Assembly (NCBI RefSeq): GCF_042767895.1 | Contig: NC_091567.1 | Span: 23,838,712 to 23,851,211, forward strand | Source of the DNA: Penaeus vannamei | Lineage: Eukaryota > Arthropoda > Malacostraca > Decapoda > Penaeidae | DNA length: 12,500 bases | Direction of reading: 5' to 3' | In this document: piece after piece, positions 9,346-12,500 of the stretch | How the letters are laid out: each line of letters opens with the position of its first letter | Position numbering within the stretch: position 1 is the stretch's first letter | Notes under the pieces: generated by a model | Told to the model about the DNA's origin: nothing | Database searches by the model: none | What the model saw: the letters and a program-made list of their open reading frames with translations, nothing else | Made by a program: the position numbers and the translations under genes

Positions 9346-10306
9346 AGGGCGCTTTGTTGGAACAGCCAAGGTCGTGTAAAGAACGGATTATAGACAGAAG
9401 GATCCGAGGGGGAGGTCTAGTGTCCACATGATATTGGTCCAAACATTAATTTCCAAGCGGAGTTGACGCAGGTCTTAATGGTTCTGATGGAGAGGCAGTG
9501 GATAACCGACAGCTGACAGGCGTGTGGTCTGAACGCTGAAGTTTGGTGTGATCTGTCAACCTCTTGTTGGGGAATAATTACGGTATGTTAATGTTGGGCG
9601 AGAAACCACGCTGGTTGTGATCAAGATGGAATGGCTGTGCATGAGACGCATATTCGCATGCGGGGTGTTGTAAAACGGGAGAATAAAACGTTATCAACAA
9701 CAGGACCGACAGTACTACCTTCCAAAACAACCGAACAACACTTCAACTCGTTTTGCCAGAGTTCTCCCCAATCCCTCTTCTTGAACCAACAAACCTCTCC
9801 TCGAACTCACAGTTTACGAAACAAACCTCATCACAAAGTTATGAACCCCGTGAACCCTTGAACCTGAATCTCAGCCTAACACACCCACGAGGTTAAGAAG
9901 CAAGAAAGAGGAAGAGGGAACGGGGAAAGAGGTCGGGGGAACACGTTGACTATAACTCCCTTTACACATAAAAGGGACATTAACAGCCCTCAACTGAAAG
10001 GGGAGGCTAGTTCTCTTCTGACAAGGGAAAGTGGGCGATTGACGATCATGCCTTTACAACACTGAAATCTTCCTCGATCTTGTTCATAAGGGCGCTTGTC
10101 GAATTCTTGTTCACTGCTTGTCATCGGGAGAGCACCTGTGGGCGTCTCACTGTGAGGAAACAGACTCGCACCGCCGCTTCCAATAAGGCAGCTCGTGGCG
10201 TCAGACTGTCAAATGACGAGTATATTCCACTTTGAAACTCGAGAGAATAGGACGAAACAAAGAATGGGAGAAATAGAGGCAGGGAGGAGAGAAAGAAGAA
10301 AGGGGG

Positions 10307-10310
<4 letters not shown>
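9346..10310. other. Unique sequence, no gene recognised
   Basis: About 1 kb of ordinary complexity. The best open frame is 9631-9861 on the plus strand (76 codons, Thr/Ser/Pro/Asn-rich, no recognisable domain). Its position about 290 bp after the candidate TATA promoter is the only reason to notice it. A purine-rich stretch at 9897-9940 and a second one from 10255 lead into the GA repeat. Confidence 0.4.

Positions 10311-10390
<80 letters not shown>
10311..10390 (+). repeat. (AG)33 followed by G13
   Basis: An uninterrupted AG run of 67 nt ends in exactly thirteen G (10378-10390), the same architecture as at 8732-8834 but in different flanking sequence, so it is not a recent segmental copy. 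Confidence 0.95.
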
Positions 10391-10393
<3 letters not shown>

Positions 10394-10836
10394 TGCCGAC
10401 AAAGGGAAAATAAAAAGAAATGAAGATGTGGCGAATTGAGAGAGAAAAATATACATAAACCAAACCCAACAGAAACGCAGAAAGAGACACATAAAATCCA
10501 CCCCGTGAACCCCCATTCCCCCAAATCACCCAACGGCCACGCACAAAATCTCCCGACGCAGGCAAGACACGCCGGTTCATGGACTCGTCATTACCGCCAT
10601 CCGAATGCCTGACGAGTGAAGGTTCCTCCCGAGACGCAGTAAAATGAACATGAATTCTCGCTGATGGCTCGTGCGTCGGGAGTGAGTAGCAGGCTCATCA
10701 CGCGGTCGACCCTTTACGACGGCCGAGGTAAGTGTCGGCGGTTTATAGAGGCTTGTTCGTGCCTCGGCCATAACGCCGTCGCAATTATGGCTATTGACAA
10801 CGGATGCTTAGTGCTCCGTGCGCCTTATTGGGTTGC

Positions 10837-10840
<4 letters not shown>
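10391..10840. other. CpG-richer unique segment
   Basis: From about 10490 the sequence is richer in GC and CpG than its surroundings (GACGCAGG, CGCCGG, CACGCGGTCGACC, GACGGCCGAG). Such a local rise is common at promoters and first exons. The candidate first exon at 10664-10727 lies inside it. Otherwise no RNA gene or domain is visible. Confidence 0.4.
10664..10727 (+). CDS. Candidate first coding exon (weak)
   Basis: An ATG at 10664 opens a 21-codon frame (MARASGVSSRLITRSTLYDG then R) that ends at GCCGAG|GTAAGT, a strong metazoan splice donor whose GT is at 10728-10729. The peptide is rich in Arg, Ser and Thr and has a single acidic residue near its end, as a mitochondrial presequence might, but it is too short to judge. 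The Kozak context is weak (C at -3, G at +4). Two upstream ATGs (10644 and 10650) share a 6-codon frame whose TGA overlaps the start. The following exon is not identified. It could be an untranslated exon or a chance donor. Confidence 0.2.

Positions 10841-10872
<32 letters not shown>
10841..10872 (+). repeat. (GT)16 microsatellite
   Basis: A pure 32-nt GT run, about 110 nt downstream of the strong splice donor at 10728. On a plus-strand transcript this would be a UG repeat. Confidence 0.95.
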
Positions 10873-10875
<3 letters not shown>

Positions 10876-11130
10876 TAATGAGGTAAGACCATTTTCCGAG
10901 TCTAAGCATAATAAACTAGATCTTAATTTAGCTCGAGTTTAATATTAAACACAGGAGAGAAATGGCAGCTACGCATTACGTAGAGATTCTCATTAAGAAA
11001 ACTAAAAAGGGATTTAACTATGAAATAATGGCCCTTCGGTGTTGTATGATTTAGGATAATGTATTCTTATCCTTGGATTATAAAGATTACTTGTACTGTT
11101 TTTGGTTTAGCATAACCATCGCATCAGCAT
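10873..11130. other. AT-rich unique sequence, nothing recognised
   Basis: No open frame, domain, RNA gene or regulatory composite seen. Confidence 0.5.
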
Positions 11131-11170
11131 CACACACACACACACGCACACACACACTCACACGCGCGCA
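11131..11170 (+). repeat. (CA)n with terminal CGCGCGCA
   Basis: Short imperfect CA run with ACGCA and ACTCA interruptions, ending in CGCGCGCA. Like 6108-6198, it combines CA and CG alternation. Confidence 0.85.
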
Positions 11171-11370
11171 GCATTTGGTAAATCATAGATCCTTACATTA
11201 ATTACAGCATGCGCTTAATTGCATATCCTCGAATGAAAGAGTTTCGAAGGCTTGATTTCACAGCTTGAAATTTTACTGTATAAATTTAAGGATTTTGCTG
11301 CATGCTTTTAATCCTTAATGTGGACGATAAATCAAATGAATGTGCACACAGACACGTAACAGATATATAA

Positions 11371-11490
11371 ATGGATTCAATACGCATGTATATGCATATG
11401 TTCATACATACAAACATGTATATTGATATGTTCATACATATCAATATGTATATACATACGTTGATACATACAAACATGTATATATATGCA
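11371..11490 (+). repeat. 30-bp minisatellite, 4 copies
   Basis: Four consecutive 30-bp units start at 11371, 11401, 11431 and 11461. The two best-conserved copies begin TTCATACATA or TTGATACATA followed by CAAACATGTA. Because 30 is divisible by three, one plus-strand frame repeats a 10-residue MFIHTNMYIx-like motif; this short frame is regarded as repeat translation. Units 2 and 3 form an inverted repeat with 11-bp arms: ATATTGATATG (11420-11430) and CATATCAATAT (11437-11447). Confidence 0.85.
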
Positions 11491-11570
11491 CAGGGTTGTA
11501 CCACAGTTAGAATCCTTATTCCTATGCTAACAAACTGCTTGTTTAGTTTGTTAATTGTACTACAACACTG

Positions 11571-11630
11571 AATATAAAGCAATACACGAATATCCATGAA
11601 AATATAAAGCAATGCATGAATATTTTTCAA
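11571..11630 (+). repeat. 30-bp direct duplication, 2 copies
   Basis: AATATAAAGCAATACACGAA at 11571-11590 and AATATAAAGCAATGCATGAA at 11601-11620 are copies of one 30-bp unit. A third, broken start (AATATAAATG) is seen near 11629. The sequence is unrelated to the 30-bp repeat at 11371-11490. Confidence 0.8.
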
Positions 11631-11717
11631 TATAAATGATAACTTTGCGGGAATATGAGTTATTACAGGACGACAATTAATATAGGTGTATCATTCTCGT
11701 GCTTCTGGCAGCGGCGG

Positions 11718-11734
11718 TTCAGTTCAGTTCAGTT
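11718..11734 (+). repeat. (TTCAG)3 at satellite edge
   Basis: Three tandem TTCAG units followed by TT sit 27 bp before the 20-bp satellite. Each unit junction gives TCAGTT, which matches the arthropod initiator consensus TCAGTY. No TATA box lies at the right distance upstream. Confidence 0.85.
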
Positions 11735-11760
11735 AGATTTGCGAGTCTAGCTCCGGCTGG

Positions 11761-12500
11761 GCCTTTTCTCTAGTGGCCGGGCCTTTTCTCTAGTGGCCGG
11801 GCCTTTTCTCTAGTGGCCGTGCCTTTTCTCTAGTGGCCGGGCCTTTTCTCTAGTGGCCCGGCCTTTTCTCTAGTGGCCGGGCCTTTTCTCTAGTGGCCCG
11901 GCCTTTTCTCTAGTGGCCGGGCCTTTTCTCTAGTGGCCGGGCCTTTTCTCTGGTAGCCGGGCCTTTTCTCTAGTGGCCGGGCCTTTTCTCTAGTGGCCGG
12001 GCCTTTTCTCTAGTGGCCGGGCCTTTTCTCTAGTGGCCGGGCCTTTTCTCTGGTGGCCGGGCCTTTTCTCTAGTGGCCGGGCCTTTTCTCTAGTGGCCGG
12101 GCCTTTTCTCTAGTGGCCGGGCCTTTTCTCTAGTGGCCGGGCCTTTTCTCTAGTGGCCGGGCCTTTTCTCTAGTGGCCGGGCCTTTTCTCTAGTGGCCGG
12201 GCCTTTTCTCTAGTGGCCCGGCCTTTTCTCTAGTGGCCGGGCCTTTTCTCTAGTGGCCGGGCCTTTTCTCTAGTGGCCGGGCCTTTTCTCTAGTGGCCGG
12301 GCCTTTTCTCTAGTGGCCGGGCCTTTTCTCTGGTGGCCGGGCCTTTTCTCTAGTGGCCGGGCCTTTTCTCTAGTGGCCGAGCCTTTTCTCTAGTGGCCGG
12401 GCCTTTTCTCTAGTGGCCGGGCCTTTTCTCTAGTGGCCGGGCCTTTTCTCTAGTGGCCGGGCCTTTTCTCTAGTGGCCGGGCCTTTTCTCTAGTGGCCGG
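11761..12500 (+). repeat. 20-bp satellite, 37 units, continues past window
   Basis: The consensus unit is GCCTTTTCTCTAGTGGCCGG. Every one of the 37 units is exactly 20 bp with no indel; 29 match the consensus. Variants counted from the first unit are: unit 3 (G20T), units 5, 7 and 23 (G19C), unit 10 (A12G and G15A), units 15 and 29 (A12G) and unit 31 (G20A). A degenerate partial unit (GTCTAGCTCCGGCTGG) precedes it at about 11745-11760. High identity indicates recent amplification or ongoing homogenisation. All reading frames are closed by the recurring TAG, so it does not encode protein. Unlike a CRISPR array it has no spacers. Confidence 0.97.

Noticed and set aside
9631..9861. 76-codon plus-strand open frame downstream of the 9309 TATA box
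   Set aside because: No domain, low-complexity Ser/Thr/Asn composition, several upstream ATGs. Kept only as a note in the spacer entry.
11286..11630. Minus- and plus-strand frames with 10-residue repeats (MYI/FIHTN-like)
   Set aside because: They arise from the 30-bp repeat, whose length happens to be divisible by three; no flanking coding evidence.
11761..12500. CRISPR-like array
   Set aside because: Uninterrupted 20-bp tandem units with no spacers in a eukaryotic context.

Overview
This is eukaryotic DNA, most likely from a decapod crustacean and plausibly a penaeid shrimp. The evidence is indirect. Roughly half of the window is simple-sequence or minisatellite repeat: long (TA)n, (GA)n, (CA)n and ATC/ATT arrays. 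There is no bacterial-style gene packing. One short, intron-flanked exon encodes an animal ion-channel segment. Species cannot be fixed from sequence reading alone.

Layout. Bases 1-2040 are AT-rich: unique sequence, a degenerate ATC/ATT array split by a 193-bp unique island, a 28-A run and a pyrimidine-rich tract. At 2041-2210 lies a promoter-like composite, with a CRE palindrome directly abutting a TATA box. It points into 2236-4668, a G-rich minisatellite of about 47 units of roughly 51 bp, each carrying a potential G-quadruplex. A second, older-looking repeat of about 77 bp follows (4669-5100), then a TTC-rich pyrimidine tract (5408-5767). Bases 6108-8047 hold (CA/CG)n, a 210-bp (TA)n, a compound (AT)n(AG)n and CATC/CA/TA/CA blocks, separated by unexceptional unique sequence.

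The only well-supported gene feature is a minus-strand internal exon at 8070-8296. It has a clean 3' and 5' splice site and encodes the pre-S1 and S1 segment of a cyclic-nucleotide-gated (CNG) channel. No other exon of that gene was recognised, so much of the window may be its introns. Bases 8297-11717 are mostly unremarkable unique DNA interrupted by two (GA)nG13 blocks, a (GT)16, a CA/CG block and two short 30-bp-period repeats. This stretch also has a TATA-type promoter candidate (9309) and a CpG-richer segment with a strong plus-strand splice donor (10728). The window ends inside a 20-bp satellite (11761-12500, 37 units, continuing beyond the end).

The long proline-rich, YIYIYI and SLSLSL open frames are translations of repeats and are not annotated as genes. 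The main leads for a second look are the CRE-TATA promoter aimed at a G4 minisatellite, UG-repeats just inside the CNG intron, the 20-bp satellite in which nearly every unit resembles a 3' splice site and every unit keeps a CpG, and the fact that all four long G/C homopolymers are exactly 13 nt.
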